44,840 nucleotides of DNA, taken from assembly GCA_029821755.1 (NCBI GenBank), contig JALGSV010000040.1, forward strand, positions 1 through 44,840, written 5' to 3'. The notes under the pieces are model-generated. The model saw nothing but the letters and a program-made list of their open reading frames with translations. It searched no databases and had not been told where the DNA came from. The stretch comes from Candidatus Zipacnadum vermilionense (GTDB taxonomy: Bacteria > Armatimonadota > Zipacnadia > Zipacnadales > Zipacnadaceae). Numbering within the stretch: position 1 is the stretch's first letter; each line of letters starts with the position of its first letter. The position numbers were made by a program, and so were the translations under genes. Positions 17,342 through 26,786 of the stretch are shown one piece after another.

Positions 17342-20300
17342 CAGGGAGACGCCCGGATCGGCCCCGGTACCCGGGCGCCGCTCGCGAAGGTCGCCTCAAA
17401 GTCCATCCCCGTCACCAGGTCCCCGCGCGGAGCCAGCCGGGGAACCGCCTGGATAGGGATGACAGCGGCAAGTACCATGCCGTTTCCGTCCTCGTCGAGC
17501 GCATAGCCTGCTCGGGCGTCGGTCAGCACTCGCACCTCATCAAAACGAACCTTCCCCGCCGGGCTGCTATAGGTGACGGGGTTCTTCCCTCCCGGGTAGA
17601 CCCTGTACATGGCGACCACCTGGGGGCGCAGGGCACCGCCCTCTCCGGGCACCAGGGCCAGCAGGAAGCGCACGTCCCCCAGGGCCGCCGTGGTGCGCAC
17701 CGGATCGGCGCCCGCATCCCCCTGTAGGTACAAGCCCACCACATCGCTTTTCGCCTCGTGGGTGAAACAGCGCGCCAGGTTCCCCGGAGCGGTAGGCGTC
17801 GGCGGCCCGGCGGTGCGCACATGGTAGCGCAGGTACAGGTTTTCCTGGTCGTACAGGATGCGCGCCTCCACTCGGTGATCCTCATCCAGGCCAAACTTCG
17901 CCTCACTGGCCTGCGACCAGCCGTCCAGGGAACCGTCCAGGGCTGGTGTGCCGCCACGGGTCGTCGCGATGGGAAGCAGAGGCCGCTGTCCCCTCCGCGC
18001 CAGCGCCCACTCGGTCGCGGGCGCAATCTCGCTCGCGGTGAGGTTGAAGGCCCGAGCCGGAGCGCGCAGTTCCCTGACCACGCCTGGTTTGGTGAGGTTC
18101 TCAATGCGGAAGATGCTCACCGCCTTGTGCCCCTGCAGCAGGTAAGCTTGCCCGTCCTGCTGGTTGAGGAACATCCGCCCGCCGAACATTTCTCCGTCCA
18201 GGTCATAGGCGGTGCACGGGAAGCCGTGAGCGTAGGAGTCGTTGGTGAGGGTATCCAGGTACAGGCCATCGGTAGTGAAGAGATGGAAAGTGCCGTTGAC
18301 GTCGTGCACCCCGATGATGCCGTTGATCGGCTCCGACATCTGGCTGGGGGCGTACATCTCTCCCGGCTGGGCCAGGCCCCGGGCGTGCTGTCCGACGCGC
18401 CAGGCCAGCCGGAACCCGTCCTGGCCGTCGGGGCGCAACCGCAGTACCTTGGCGAAGGAGTAATCCGTACCGTGGTCCGGCCCGGCCGCGGCGCCGCGGG
18501 GGAGAACTACAGCGGGACAGGGCGGGCCATAGAACTCGGAGCGGTAGTAACTGCCGTCCGGCCCCGACGCCACCGCCCCAAAGCCGGACTCTCCCTGGCC
18601 TTCGGCAACCAGGGCCGGGTCGGTGAAGAGCACCTTCAGGTCGGCCCAGGAGAGAATCGGGTTGCCGCGGTCATCCCAGCCCTTCCGGGGAACCATGGCA
18701 CAGCGCGTGGCATTAGGAGTGTAGCTCTCCGGGAGGAGCAGGTTGAGGTCCTGATCGTAGTACTCCCCTGAGTAGCTGGCAAAGTGGCGGGCCACTTCCT
18801 CAGGCGTCTTGTACGGCGGCACCACCGGTGGCGGGGAGAAGTCAATCTCCTCCAACTGGTCCTTTCCATCTCCGTTCCGGTCGCGCCAGGCCCAGGGACG
18901 AAGGTAGATGTCCGTCGGCCCGAACCCCAGATTCCATTTGCGCGCGGGAGCATTTTCGACATCTATGCCCATGCGTTCCGTGTAGGACTTCAGCAGGTAG
19001 ACCCCCATTGAGGCCCGTGGAATCAAGCGGTAGCCGTCGACCTCGTAGATGTACTTCGAGCTGAACGCGCAACTGGCGACATAGAAGGTCCGGTTGTTGA
19101 GGTGGTACACCCGCAGCCGCCAAGTGCCCAGGCCATACATCAGGCTATCGCCGATGGCGCCGGGCTGGGTCGGCCAGACCGCGTCCAGCTTCCAGGCCCC
19201 CGTCTGGTAATCGACTTTGTACCGCACCGTCCCGGACCAATCACCGGTGACGTACACGTCCTGCGGGTTCTCCGGGTCGGGCGCCGCCGGGAAAGCATAG
19301 GCGCTGACGTACCAATCCTTCTCAAACCGTCCGTCCAGGCTCCAGCGGCTGACCCGCTGCCAGGGAACCCGTTCCGCTACCACCAGGTGCCCGGCGTTTT
19401 CGGCGTCGTAGTAGATGGTCAGGCCCAGCGGCACTCGCATGGCCGCGGGGTCGAATTTGCCGGCCCGTTGCCCGCCTTCCTTGCCGATCTTGAGCAGCAA
19501 CTGCCCGGAGGGGGAGTACTTCCACACCTGGTTAGCGATCTGGTTGCCCACGTAGAAGTTGCCTTCCCGATCCACGGCCAGCCCCTGGGCCGGCTGTAGC
19601 TTGCAGTTCCAGGTCAAGACCGCCTGGCCGAAGGCTGCCCAGGGGGTGCGCTCCGAGCTGTACACCTCATCAGTGACCTCGCCCCACGCCGCCACCTCGG
19701 CGGGACCCAAGCCCGGCAGCACAGCGGCTACGGTGGGTGGTCCGCTGATTAGGCCCTCTCTCAGCGGCAGGTGAGCGACCACGAAGCCGCCCGCTTGGCC
19801 CTCGATCCCTCGGCACAGCACGAACAGACCGCCCTCCGGATCGGCCGGGTCCAGCCGCGTACCCCGCGGGCTGACCAGCCCGTCTGCCTCCCCCCGGAAT
19901 CGGCCCGTCTCGCCGTCGATAACGCGAATCTTGCCGGCGCGCAGCAGCGGCACGTAGAGGTAGTGCCTGCCGCCCCTGGTCTTCTGTGCCGCGAGGCTTA
20001 CCGCCATGTCGCGCTCGCCCTCCGCCGTCTTCGGCAGCAGTAGCACGTTGCTCGGGTCCGTACCCTTCTCGCCAACGAAGGGCAACCGCCCTCCGGTCTT
20101 CGCGTCATAGCGCGTCACCAGGTCACTGTCCCCTTGCCCGCTTCTGGCGGCAGCGAAGGCCCCCTCTTGGACGAAGGCCCACTCCCGAGAGTACTGGGCG
20201 AGGTAGACGAAGTCCTCGTCCCCGGCCACGGCCTTCGCCCCGCCATAGCCTCCTGAGGGTGCCCCCCAGACCAACTGCTTCGCCCCGGCGGGTTCGGGAT

Positions 20301-20832
20301 CTATCAGTAGCGGGTTGGTGCCATTCTCAATGTACTCGCTCGCGAACAGCAGCCGCCCGTCGGGCATAGTGGCCACGTCATTGACCGGCGAGGTAGAGAC
20401 GCCCTGGAAGATCATCGGCAGGGCGTCCTCGTCGGGCTGAGGGTGTATGGTCGAACCGGCGGCCACGGCCAGTTTCGTGGTGAAGGTGTGGTACTTGCCG
20501 TCGATCGCCCATTTGCCGGCCGGCATGTACACCCCCTTCCAGGCATACCTGCCGGGCTTGACTGGGAAGCCGTCTTCATCCAGACCGTCCCAGGTCTCGG
20601 TGAACTTGCCTCTGTTCTGCGCGGTTACTTCCCGCACCGCCCCGCTGAGCAGCGTGCGCACGATCCATTCGGGGTTGTCCGCCGGGACCATGGCGAGGGT
20701 AACGCGGTAGACCTGGGGAGCCGGGGCTGGGGGTAGCCGATACGCTATCTGTACGCCGGCCACCGCTGGGCCTACCAGACCCCCAGCCAGCATGGCGAGA
20801 CCGATGACGCAGCCGAGCACGCATTTTCTCAT
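17338..20832 (-). CDS. Very large secreted protein: FlgD-like Ig domain, NHL-type propeller, CBM9-like domain
   Basis: 1164 codons with a signal peptide (MRKCVLGCVIGLAMLAGGLV, then AVAG). Residues about 30-115 are a FlgD-like Ig fold: RTLLSG, then GKFTETWDGLDEDGFPVKPG and RYAWKG. A long beta-propeller follows, with blades such as DVATMPDGRLLFAS and GLAVDREGNFYVGNQIANQV (about 417) with WKYSPSGQLL. Residues about 970-1164 form a CBM9/DOMON-like domain (DHRVEARILYDQENLYLRYH). That domain breaks off at GARVPGPIRASPW and continues in the -1 frame in 16652-17341, so the original protein was about 1390 residues. The FlgD-like and CBM9-like parts suggest a surface-exposed polysaccharide-binding scaffold; a lyase or isomerase activity of the propeller cannot be excluded. 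It is divergently arranged with a decayed copy at 21111. Confidence 0.75.
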   Translation of the reverse strand: MRKCVLGCVIGLAMLAGGLVGPAVAGVQIAYRLPPAPAPQVYRVTLAMVPADNPEWIVRTLLSGAVREVTAQNRGKFTETWDGLDEDGFPVKPGRYAWKGVYMPAGKWAIDGKYHTFTTKLAVAAGSTIHPQPDEDALPMIFQGVSTSPVNDVATMPDGRLLFASEYIENGTNPLLIDPEPAGAKQLVWGAPSGGYGGAKAVAGDEDFVYLAQYSREWAFVQEGAFAAARSGQGDSDLVTRYDAKTGGRLPFVGEKGTDPSNVLLLPKTAEGERDMAVSLAAQKTRGGRHYLYVPLLRAGKIRVIDGETGRFRGEADGLVSPRGTRLDPADPEGGLFVLCRGIEGQAGGFVVAHLPLREGLISGPPTVAAVLPGLGPAEVAAWGEVTDEVYSSERTPWAAFGQAVLTWNCKLQPAQGLAVDREGNFYVGNQIANQVWKYSPSGQLLLKIGKEGGQRAGKFDPAAMRVPLGLTIYYDAENAGHLVVAERVPWQRVSRWSLDGRFEKDWYVSAYAFPAAPDPENPQDVYVTGDWSGTVRYKVDYQTGAWKLDAVWPTQPGAIGDSLMYGLGTWRLRVYHLNNRTFYVASCAFSSKYIYEVDGYRLIPRASMGVYLLKSYTERMGIDVENAPARKWNLGFGPTDIYLRPWAWRDRNGDGKDQLEEIDFSPPPVVPPYKTPEEVARHFASYSGEYYDQDLNLLLPESYTPNATRCAMVPRKGWDDRGNPILSWADLKVLFTDPALVAEGQGESGFGAVASGPDGSYYRSEFYGPPCPAVVLPRGAAAGPDHGTDYSFAKVLRLRPDGQDGFRLAWRVGQHARGLAQPGEMYAPSQMSEPINGIIGVHDVNGTFHLFTTDGLYLDTLTNDSYAHGFPCTAYDLDGEMFGGRMFLNQQDGQAYLLQGHKAVSIFRIENLTKPGVVRELRAPARAFNLTASEIAPATEWALARRGQRPLLPIATTRGGTPALDGSLDGWSQASEAKFGLDEDHRVEARILYDQENLYLRYHVRTAGPPTPTAPGNLARCFTHEAKSDVVGLYLQGDAGADPVRTTAALGDVRFLLALVPGEGGALRPQVVAMYRVYPGGKNPVTYSSPAGKVRFDEVRVLTDARAGYALDEDGNGMVLAAVIPIQAVPRLAPRGDLVTGMDFEATFASGARVPGPIRASPW

Positions 20833-21110
20833 CCTGACCTACCTCTCGGAGATTGTGGTGTTAGGCAGATGTGCGCTCCGCGGGGCTGGCCGGTGACAGG
20901 TGCCCTCGCTGGGCCAAGCCCCTCGGTCCGGCCCCGGCCGCGTCCCGGCCTCTTGCTCCGCCGGCGCTACTGACGGAATTCACCGCGCGGCCCACACTTC
21001 CTCCGCGACCTCCTTGGCGCGGCCACTCCAAGCATCTACCAGGATTACCCACACCGAACGGAGAATACCCATTGGGTGCGGCTGATACCGGCTTAGGGAA
21101 ATGAAACTGT
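20833..21110. promoter_or_regulatory. Divergent promoter region between two copies of the FlgD/propeller family
   Basis: 278 bases separate the start of the minus-strand gene (ATG 20832) and the start of the plus-strand pseudogene (ATG 21111), so promoters for both should lie here. A GAGGT purine run directly precedes ATG 20832. I see no clear -35/-10 pair or operator palindrome. Confidence 0.35.
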
Positions 21111-21876
21111 ATGCGCGCAGCATGGAGATTACCGGCCGCGACCGTCCTGGTGGTCGTCATGGCCTCCGGGATAGTCCATGCCCAAGTCTCGATCCCCTAC
21201 CAGACCCAGCAGGAGGGACAGGTCAGCCTGGGTATTTACGACCAGCGGGGACGGCTGCTGCGGACGCTGCAGTCGGGCAAGCAGCAGGAGGCCGGGGCGT
21301 ACAAGGTAGAGTGGGACGCCACAGACGACAACGGGAAGGTCTGCGCGCCGGGGCCGTACCAACTGCGCGGCCTGTCCAGCAATCTCCAGGTGGACTACCA
21401 GCTAGTCGCCGGGAACCCCGGCGATCCTCCCTACTTCAGCGTGGACGGCAAGGGGGCGTGGAATGGGTACTGGGGCAACCCGCTTTCAGCAAGGCAACCT
21501 CATGTGGCTGGCAGGGACCAAGGCCTTCGCCAAGCCGGGGCAGTTCTACGCTTCCTCTGGCGTGGACGGGACCATCCTTGGCTTCGTCTTCTTCACCGAC
21601 GTTAACGGCCAGAGCAAGGTATACACCGGCGATGGCCTCTACGCGGGCGCCTTGCTCGACGACATGTACCGGGGTCCCGCGCCCGGGCCGAACCAGTTGT
21701 CGGTCGAGTTGTGCGGCTCCCGAGTCTTCACGCATCCCCAGACCGGTGACGACTACCTGCTGGGGGGAGACGGGGCGGGGTTGCACGTGTGGAAGATTCT
21801 GGGGCTGCAGGACGTGCAGCGCTTCACCGTGCCGGTGACGTTGACGGCGGCGGGCACCACGGCACCGCCGGAGTGA
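21111..21876 (+). pseudogene. Deleted and frameshifted copy of the FlgD/propeller protein
   Basis: ATG 21111 starts a good signal peptide (WRLPAATVLVVVMASGIVHA) and a FlgD-like Ig domain (VSLGIYDQRGRLLRTLQSGK, KVEWDATDDNGKVCAPGPYQ). Near 21480 the frame shifts by one base, and the text continues as GVDGTILGFVFFTDVNGQSK, then VYTGDGLYAGALLDD and DDYLLGGDGAGLHVWKI. The intact neighbour has VHDVNGTFHLFTTDGLYLDT and QAYLLQGHKAVSIFRIENLT near its residues 850-940, so about 700 residues of propeller have been deleted between the two pieces. The CBM9-like end is also gone; TGA is at 21874-21876. It is a non-functional duplicate. Confidence 0.75.
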
Positions 21877-22034
21877 CCGCCTCGATCCCGGCCGGACCTC
21901 CACCCACCCGGAGCGGGGAGGTCGTGGAGTCGGCCGCCAACCCGCACGTCTCCGACCTCCGAGGTATCCTCCTCGGATAGCTCCTCAACGGCGCGGTGGT
22001 CGGGGGGGCCGAGCCCAGGGATCAATCTGGCGGA

Positions 22035-22133
22035 CGGCATGTGCGCGTGCGCGGTCACGCCAAGGTCCACGCGCACCTGATGTTCGGCTTGGTGGCGCTG
22101 TTCGCCGATCAACTGCTCAAGTTGGCCACCTAA
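22035..22133 (+). mobile_element. Transposase C-terminal remnant, family uncertain
   Basis: The frame reads RHVRVRGHAKVHAHLMFGLV and ends FADQLLKLAT before TAA. Many DDE transposases of the IS4/IS5/IS1182 type finish with a pattern like 'VRGxxKVxxHLmFgllAlxadQLlrL'. No upstream continuation in frame is convincing and no terminal repeats are seen. The surrounding 21877-22372 region has no other gene. Confidence 0.5.
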
Positions 22134-22372
22134 CCGAGCCCGACGCGGACTGCAGCAGGCCTCGGCAACTGCAGAGAGAGATGCAGACAGCGGTGGCACC
22201 GCTGACAGTCGCGGGCCTCCATCGTCGCGCCTTGATTGTCATGAATCTGTCTTAGGAGGACCGGCCCGGTGCCTGGCGAGGAGAGGCGATCCGCTGATCG
22301 CCTGCCCCGCCCTCGCGCTCAGAGGCGAGATTGCGGGATTTCTGCAATTCGCTCTACTTATAGGAATAACCC

Positions 22373-24697
22373 ATGACAACGCATGCTGATACTGCATTGA
22401 GCCAGGGCATGGAGCGGACCACATGGAACGGTGCGTGGATCTGGTCCGAGGAGATTACCGCGGACCGCAACGTTTGCGCGCTTTTTCGGCGGTCATTCAC
22501 CCTCGACTCCTCGGCCGGATTGCGCATCGCCATCACGGCGGACAGCGAGTATGTCCTCTACGTCGATGGCGAATTCGTCGTGCGGGGACCAGCGCGCGCC
22601 CCCCTGGACTACTACCTCTACGATGAGATCGAAGTACCGTTGACGCCGGGCGAGCACTGCCTGGCAGTACTGGTGCATCATGTTGGGGAAGTGAACGCGT
22701 GTATGATGCTGGGCCGCCCCGGGTTGCTGGTGGAGGCCTGCGTCGAGAAGGCCGATCCGCCACTCGATCTCTCGTCAGGGCCGACCTGGCGGTGTTGCCG
22801 CCCCTCCGCGTGGCGCCGGGACCTGCCGTGCTCGATGTCCCATTTTGGCTTCTGGGAGGATTGTGACCTCGCCCAACTCCCCACGGACTGGACGCAGCCG
22901 CATTTTGCAGACGCGGCATGGGAAGCGCCCGTCACTATCGGTACGCCCCCCTGTGCCCCTTGGCAGCGCCTTATCGCGCGTGACATTCCTCTGCCGGCCT
23001 ATTCGAAGAGCCTGCCCGGACTACTTGCTGCCTCCGGCACCTGGAAGGAGATCGTGCCCGACGCGGAGATCCCCTCGGTTCAGGTGGCGGCGCGGGAGCG
23101 CACGCGGCGCGCGGAGACCGTGGACTTCCCCGTAACCTTCTCGTTGCCGCCCACCACACAGGGGGAGTACTTGACCATCGATTTCGGCCGGACGATCTCG
23201 GGGTATGTTGAGGTCGAGATCGCGCAGGCATCCGCCGGTGTGCAACTCGACCTCTCTTACGATGAGATGCTCACGCCGGAGATGGCGGTCAATCCGGAGC
23301 GTAGCTACGCGCACCTCACCGACCGCTACCGGCTTGCCGGCGGGCGCTGCGACCTCCGTCCTGTGCACCCACGTGGCTTTCGTTACGTTACCCTGGACCT
23401 GGCGGGTTCAGGTACTCTCGAGATCGCACGGGTAACGGCGATCGAGGAAACCTACCCCTTTGTGCGCCAGGCCTCCTTCACCGCGCCGGACGACGAACTC
23501 ATGTCTTTCGTGGGAAAGGCAGCAGAAACGGTGCGGATCTGCACCACCGACGCCTTTACCGATTGTCCCACCCGCGAGCGCGTGCAGTGGATGGGAGACC
23601 TGTACATGCATGCGCGCGTCGCTGCCTACACCTTCGGCGACACCCGGATGCTGCGGCATGCCCTCTTCCAGGCGGCCCAAGGCGTCTTGCCGGATGGGCG
23701 TATCAACGGCTTCTTCCCAACGGATCGCGTGAATCTGGGCTGGGCCACCAGCAGCCTGATGTGGCTGCACTTGCTGGTTGATTACTGGCTGCACGCGGGC
23801 GACGAGGATATCCACCGTCTGCTACCCACCGCCGAGCGCCTGTTGGGGTTTCTTGACGTCCAGACCGACGACTCCAGGTTGATCCGCGGCTGGCCCGCCG
23901 GACAGTTCTGGGATTGGGCGCCTATCGAAAACAACGGATGCCTGCTCCTGACCAATGCGGTATATGTGTGGGCACTCGCTCGGCTGACAGAGCATTCCCT
24001 CTTCCGTGATATCTTGGGGGATGATCCGATCGCCCGCATCGACCGTATCCGCCAGGAGGCCCACGCGCGGTTTTGGGATACGTCGCGGCGGTGCTATCGG
24101 GATACTCCGCTGGATGACCCGCGCTCCCCTATCTACAGTCAGCACGCTAATACGCTGGCGGTGCTGGCGGGTATCTGTCCGCGGGAGGAGCAGGCGGCCC
24201 TCTTGCGGCAACTCCTTGACCCGGCTCGACTGGGCCCGGTGCCCGTGGGGGAAGACTCATTGCGAGCAGGGAACCATCCCTCCCCCGACCGTATCGTGCC
24301 CATGGGCACCCTCTGGTTTGGGCATTTCCTCTGCCAGGCGCTCTTCGAGACCGGCCTGGACGAGGAAGCTTTCGCGCAGGTGCGCGCGTACTGGGGCGCC
24401 TATGACCACCTCCCCACTTACCCCGAGACGCGGATCACGCACGGCAATACCGGACACTGTCATGGCTGGGCCGCCGGACCGGCATACCTCTTGCCAGCCT
24501 ACGTGCTGGGCGTGCAACCGGTCGAGTCGGGATGGCGCGCCGTGCGGATTGCCCCGCATCCCGGCGAGTTGACGGAAGCTCAAGGGGTGTTTGCCACTCC
24601 GCGAGGACCGGTGACGGTCGGCTGGACTCGCACCGGGGAAGAGCTCGCCCTCCGAGTCGAGGCGCCGGACGACGTGCGGATCGCGTGCAATTATTGA
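22373..24697 (+). CDS. Alpha-L-rhamnosidase, GH78 family
   Basis: 774 residues, no signal peptide (cytoplasmic), with AGGAATA about 7 bases before ATG 22373. Residues about 15-110 are an N-terminal beta-sandwich (GAWIWSEE, ALFRRSFTL, YVLYVDGEFVVRGPARAPLD). A second beta domain precedes the (alpha/alpha)6 barrel, which carries the family hallmarks DCPTRERVQWMGDLYMHARV (Asp397, Arg401-Glu402, Trp406), GQFWDWAPIENNG (Asp514) and TGHCHGWAAGPAYLLPAYVL (His697). A C-terminal beta-sandwich ends the protein (GPVTVGWTRTGEELALRVEA). GH78 enzymes release terminal alpha-L-rhamnose from oligosaccharides by inversion. The motif order and length fit the family; the catalytic acid/base pair is inferred from position. 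Intracellular location suggests it acts on imported oligosaccharides. Ends in TGA. Confidence 0.9.
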   Translation: MTTHADTALSQGMERTTWNGAWIWSEEITADRNVCALFRRSFTLDSSAGLRIAITADSEYVLYVDGEFVVRGPARAPLDYYLYDEIEVPLTPGEHCLAVLVHHVGEVNACMMLGRPGLLVEACVEKADPPLDLSSGPTWRCCRPSAWRRDLPCSMSHFGFWEDCDLAQLPTDWTQPHFADAAWEAPVTIGTPPCAPWQRLIARDIPLPAYSKSLPGLLAASGTWKEIVPDAEIPSVQVAARERTRRAETVDFPVTFSLPPTTQGEYLTIDFGRTISGYVEVEIAQASAGVQLDLSYDEMLTPEMAVNPERSYAHLTDRYRLAGGRCDLRPVHPRGFRYVTLDLAGSGTLEIARVTAIEETYPFVRQASFTAPDDELMSFVGKAAETVRICTTDAFTDCPTRERVQWMGDLYMHARVAAYTFGDTRMLRHALFQAAQGVLPDGRINGFFPTDRVNLGWATSSLMWLHLLVDYWLHAGDEDIHRLLPTAERLLGFLDVQTDDSRLIRGWPAGQFWDWAPIENNGCLLLTNAVYVWALARLTEHSLFRDILGDDPIARIDRIRQEAHARFWDTSRRCYRDTPLDDPRSPIYSQHANTLAVLAGICPREEQAALLRQLLDPARLGPVPVGEDSLRAGNHPSPDRIVPMGTLWFGHFLCQALFETGLDEEAFAQVRAYWGAYDHLPTYPETRITHGNTGHCHGWAAGPAYLLPAYVLGVQPVESGWRAVRIAPHPGELTEAQGVFATPRGPVTVGWTRTGEELALRVEAPDDVRIACNY

Positions 24698-24809
24698 GTA
24701 GTCCTCAACAGCACGGGGCCTCAATGTGGCCTCCAATCGGGGTTGGCGAGCTCCGGGAATTGCGCACAGAACCTTCGTGAGATGCAATTCAGTGCCCCTC
24801 TATTGTCGT

Positions 24810-24842
24810 TCCAACTGTCCCTGTACTAACATAACAGTTGGA
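24810..24842. terminator. Perfect 9-bp inverted repeat, possible bidirectional terminator or binding site
   Basis: TCCAACTGT (24810-24818) and ACAGTTGGA (24834-24842) are perfect inverse complements with a 15-base spacer. The position between two converging genes fits a terminator, but there is no clear T-run on either side, so a protein-binding site or a transposon end is equally possible. Confidence 0.4.
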
Positions 24843-25027
24843 CCCGATTTTGGGGGCCAGGTCTCCCCACGGATTCACCCGCGCCAGAGCGCTGGGCCGG
24901 CTATAGGGGGGATAGAGAACCCCTGTAGTTTGTCTCGAAATCCAAAGCCACCAGGCCATTCGCGAGACGCATGGGACTACTCCTTGGCCCGCTGAGCGAC
25001 ACGGCTACTCATCTCCGCACGATATGG

Positions 25028-25043
25028 GGAAGCGTACGCTTCC
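25028..25043. repeat. 16-bp perfect palindrome just past a stop codon
   Basis: GGAAGCGTACGCTTCC is perfectly self-complementary and begins 5 bases beyond the TAG of the minus-strand GH99-like gene. As RNA it would give a 6-bp stem with a GUAC loop, a short terminator-like hairpin without T-run; as DNA it could bind a dimeric protein. Confidence 0.45.
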
Positions 25044-25047
25044 GCCG

Positions 25048-26496
25048 CTAGCTACGCGACTTCTCCTGCTGCAGCAGGGACCGTATCGCTGTATCATACG
25101 GTCCCAAGCCAATGTCCTCCGGGAGAAGATCGCGGTGCGGCTCGGGGGCTTCGGTGAGAACCTTCCGTATGGCATCCAGGTAGCCGAAACCGTACTCCTG
25201 GTAGGGCGCGAGGTAGTGCCCCTCACCCCATTCGTTCCAGTTGTCCAGGAGTAGCATCCGACTCCCTAGCTGTCCGGGGGGCAAGGTTGCCATGAAGACG
25301 CGGACCTGACGCAACAGCAACTCGAAGTCCTCCGGCGGAATCTTCCAGATGGATCCCTCATCGTTCCATCCGCTCCACGCCTGCGATACCGTGGGCGCCT
25401 GGGGGATAATGCTCAGGTCCTCGATGCCTTGCATCGCTGCCATTTGGGCAGCAATCGCCTCCGCCGGGGTGGGGTTGTCCGCCACGTGCCAGCAGTAGGC
25501 GAAGGTGTAATCGAGGCCCATCTGTTTCATGATCGATAGCTGCTGGGCGTCGATGTATCGGTTCTCGCCGAGGACATACAGGCCGGTGAACCCGGCCTCA
25601 CGGCAAGCCTCGCGCATCAAGTCGATGGCTTTGGCGGCCCCCGCAACGCTGCCCAGGTCGTCTACCAGGAACTCCGGGCGGTAGATGAACAGGACCGGCC
25701 TGCCATCGACTTGCAGATAGCTCGGGTGGGTGAAGTAGTTCTCGATCCAGAAGGGCAGCAGGTTCTCCGTCAGGTCCCGCTCGTCAGCGATACCGGCCTG
25801 GCCGCGCTCTTGATTTTCCCACATTATGGTGAAGTGCATCCGATCGACGTACCGCGAGCTGAACAGCGCGTCATGGAGGGCCGAGGAGAACCTGGTGGTC
25901 ACCGGTCCACCTTGGCTCGTGCGATACCAGCAGTACACAAAGAAGTCGATGCCATGTTCCACCGCCCAGATTGTCTCCCAGTCGGAGACCTCCGGGTTCT
26001 CCTGGGCATAGAAACCCAGGGCGGGGGTGCGTTCCGGGTGCTTCAGTACATTGTCCCACATGCGTGGCTTATCCGTTTCCCACAAGGGACAGTGGTGAGC
26101 GCCAATCAAGAGCTCGCCGTGCGCGGGTTCCGGCTCTGGAATGTAGGGAACTGGCTCCATCTGGATAGACGGAAGGAAACATAGCCGTAGCGAAGCCGTC
26201 GGCTGTTCCATGCCCTTGGCCTCCAGCGCGAGGTCCAACTGGCAGGCCAGGGCAACGTCTGCTTGCACGGTCCACTTCAGGTCAGCCTCGCTGTTGGGCT
26301 CCAGGCGCACCTGCGGCGGCTGGGCCGCCTCCAGCACAGACACGCCTGCGGGTAGCACCAGCCGCGCTTGCACCTCGACGGCGACGGTGCTGAGGTTCTC
26401 GATGTGGGCAACAACTGTGGTCGGCTGTCCGACCCTATTCAGAGGCCTTTCCAGATAGAAGTTTCTGATGGAAACAACTGGTGAGGTAGTCTGCAC
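25048..26496 (-). CDS. GH99/WbsX-like endo-acting glycoside hydrolase family protein with N-terminal Ig-like domain
   Basis: 482 residues from GTG 26496, with AGGAG about 11 bases upstream; no signal peptide, so cytoplasmic. Residues about 5-100 are an Ig/CARDB-like beta-sandwich (ENLSTVAVEVQARLVLPAGV). The rest is a TIM barrel of the glycosyltransferase-WbsX/GH99-like group: LLIGAHHCPLWETDKPRMWD, ETIWAVEHGIDFFVYCWYRT, YLQVDGRPVLFIYRPEFLVD and the diagnostic DNWNEWGEGHYLAPYQEYGF near residues 420-440. GH99 enzymes cleave internal alpha-mannosidic bonds and use Glu residues in such motifs, but WbsX-like proteins on polysaccharide loci are mostly uncharacterised. It is divergent from the heparinase II/III gene, sharing a 290-base promoter region. 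Function here is inferred: an intracellular glycosidase for oligosaccharides. Confidence 0.8.
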   Translation of the reverse strand: MQTTSPVVSIRNFYLERPLNRVGQPTTVVAHIENLSTVAVEVQARLVLPAGVSVLEAAQPPQVRLEPNSEADLKWTVQADVALACQLDLALEAKGMEQPTASLRLCFLPSIQMEPVPYIPEPEPAHGELLIGAHHCPLWETDKPRMWDNVLKHPERTPALGFYAQENPEVSDWETIWAVEHGIDFFVYCWYRTSQGGPVTTRFSSALHDALFSSRYVDRMHFTIMWENQERGQAGIADERDLTENLLPFWIENYFTHPSYLQVDGRPVLFIYRPEFLVDDLGSVAGAAKAIDLMREACREAGFTGLYVLGENRYIDAQQLSIMKQMGLDYTFAYCWHVADNPTPAEAIAAQMAAMQGIEDLSIIPQAPTVSQAWSGWNDEGSIWKIPPEDFELLLRQVRVFMATLPPGQLGSRMLLLDNWNEWGEGHYLAPYQEYGFGYLDAIRKVLTEAPEPHRDLLPEDIGLGPYDTAIRSLLQQEKSRS

Positions 26497-26786
26497 TCCC
26501 GCTCATTCTCCTGTTGCGCGCCCGGTAATCCGGACGCAGGTCTAACCCATGGCGCGCTCCTTTGCCCCGGGCAGCGTCTGGGCGCTGACACCCGCCTTGA
26601 AAGGTATAGCTCGAGGGCCTAGGGAACTCTTCCTCGCGGAGCGGCGACACCCCTCCCTGCACGGCGGGGCCTCTCCGGCAGTCCGGGGCGCAGGCCCCGT
26701 CGGGAAGAACCGAGAAAGCCGCCGCGCTTGCGGCGCCTCACGGCGCCGGCCTAGCAGCGATTCAACTGTCCCCGAGGAGCGCCCCT
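26497..26786. promoter_or_regulatory. Divergent promoter region with hairpins
   Basis: 290 bases between the two outward-facing starts (GTG 26496 and GTG 26787). It holds a perfect GGCGCC-TCAC-GGCGCC hairpin (26732-26747) with further GC-rich dyads nearby (GGGGCC and GGCCCC around 26667-26700), about 40 bases before the plus-strand start. These could form a leader structure or a binding site. Clear promoter boxes are not seen. Confidence 0.4.

Larger units (their letters stand above)
24698..25047. other. Convergent intergenic region, 350 bases, with two inverted repeats
   Basis: Between the ends of the rhamnosidase and the GH99-like gene. Two symmetric elements stand out and are listed separately. 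No ORF of coding character or RNA gene is recognised; the rest has no content I can name. Confidence 0.45.
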
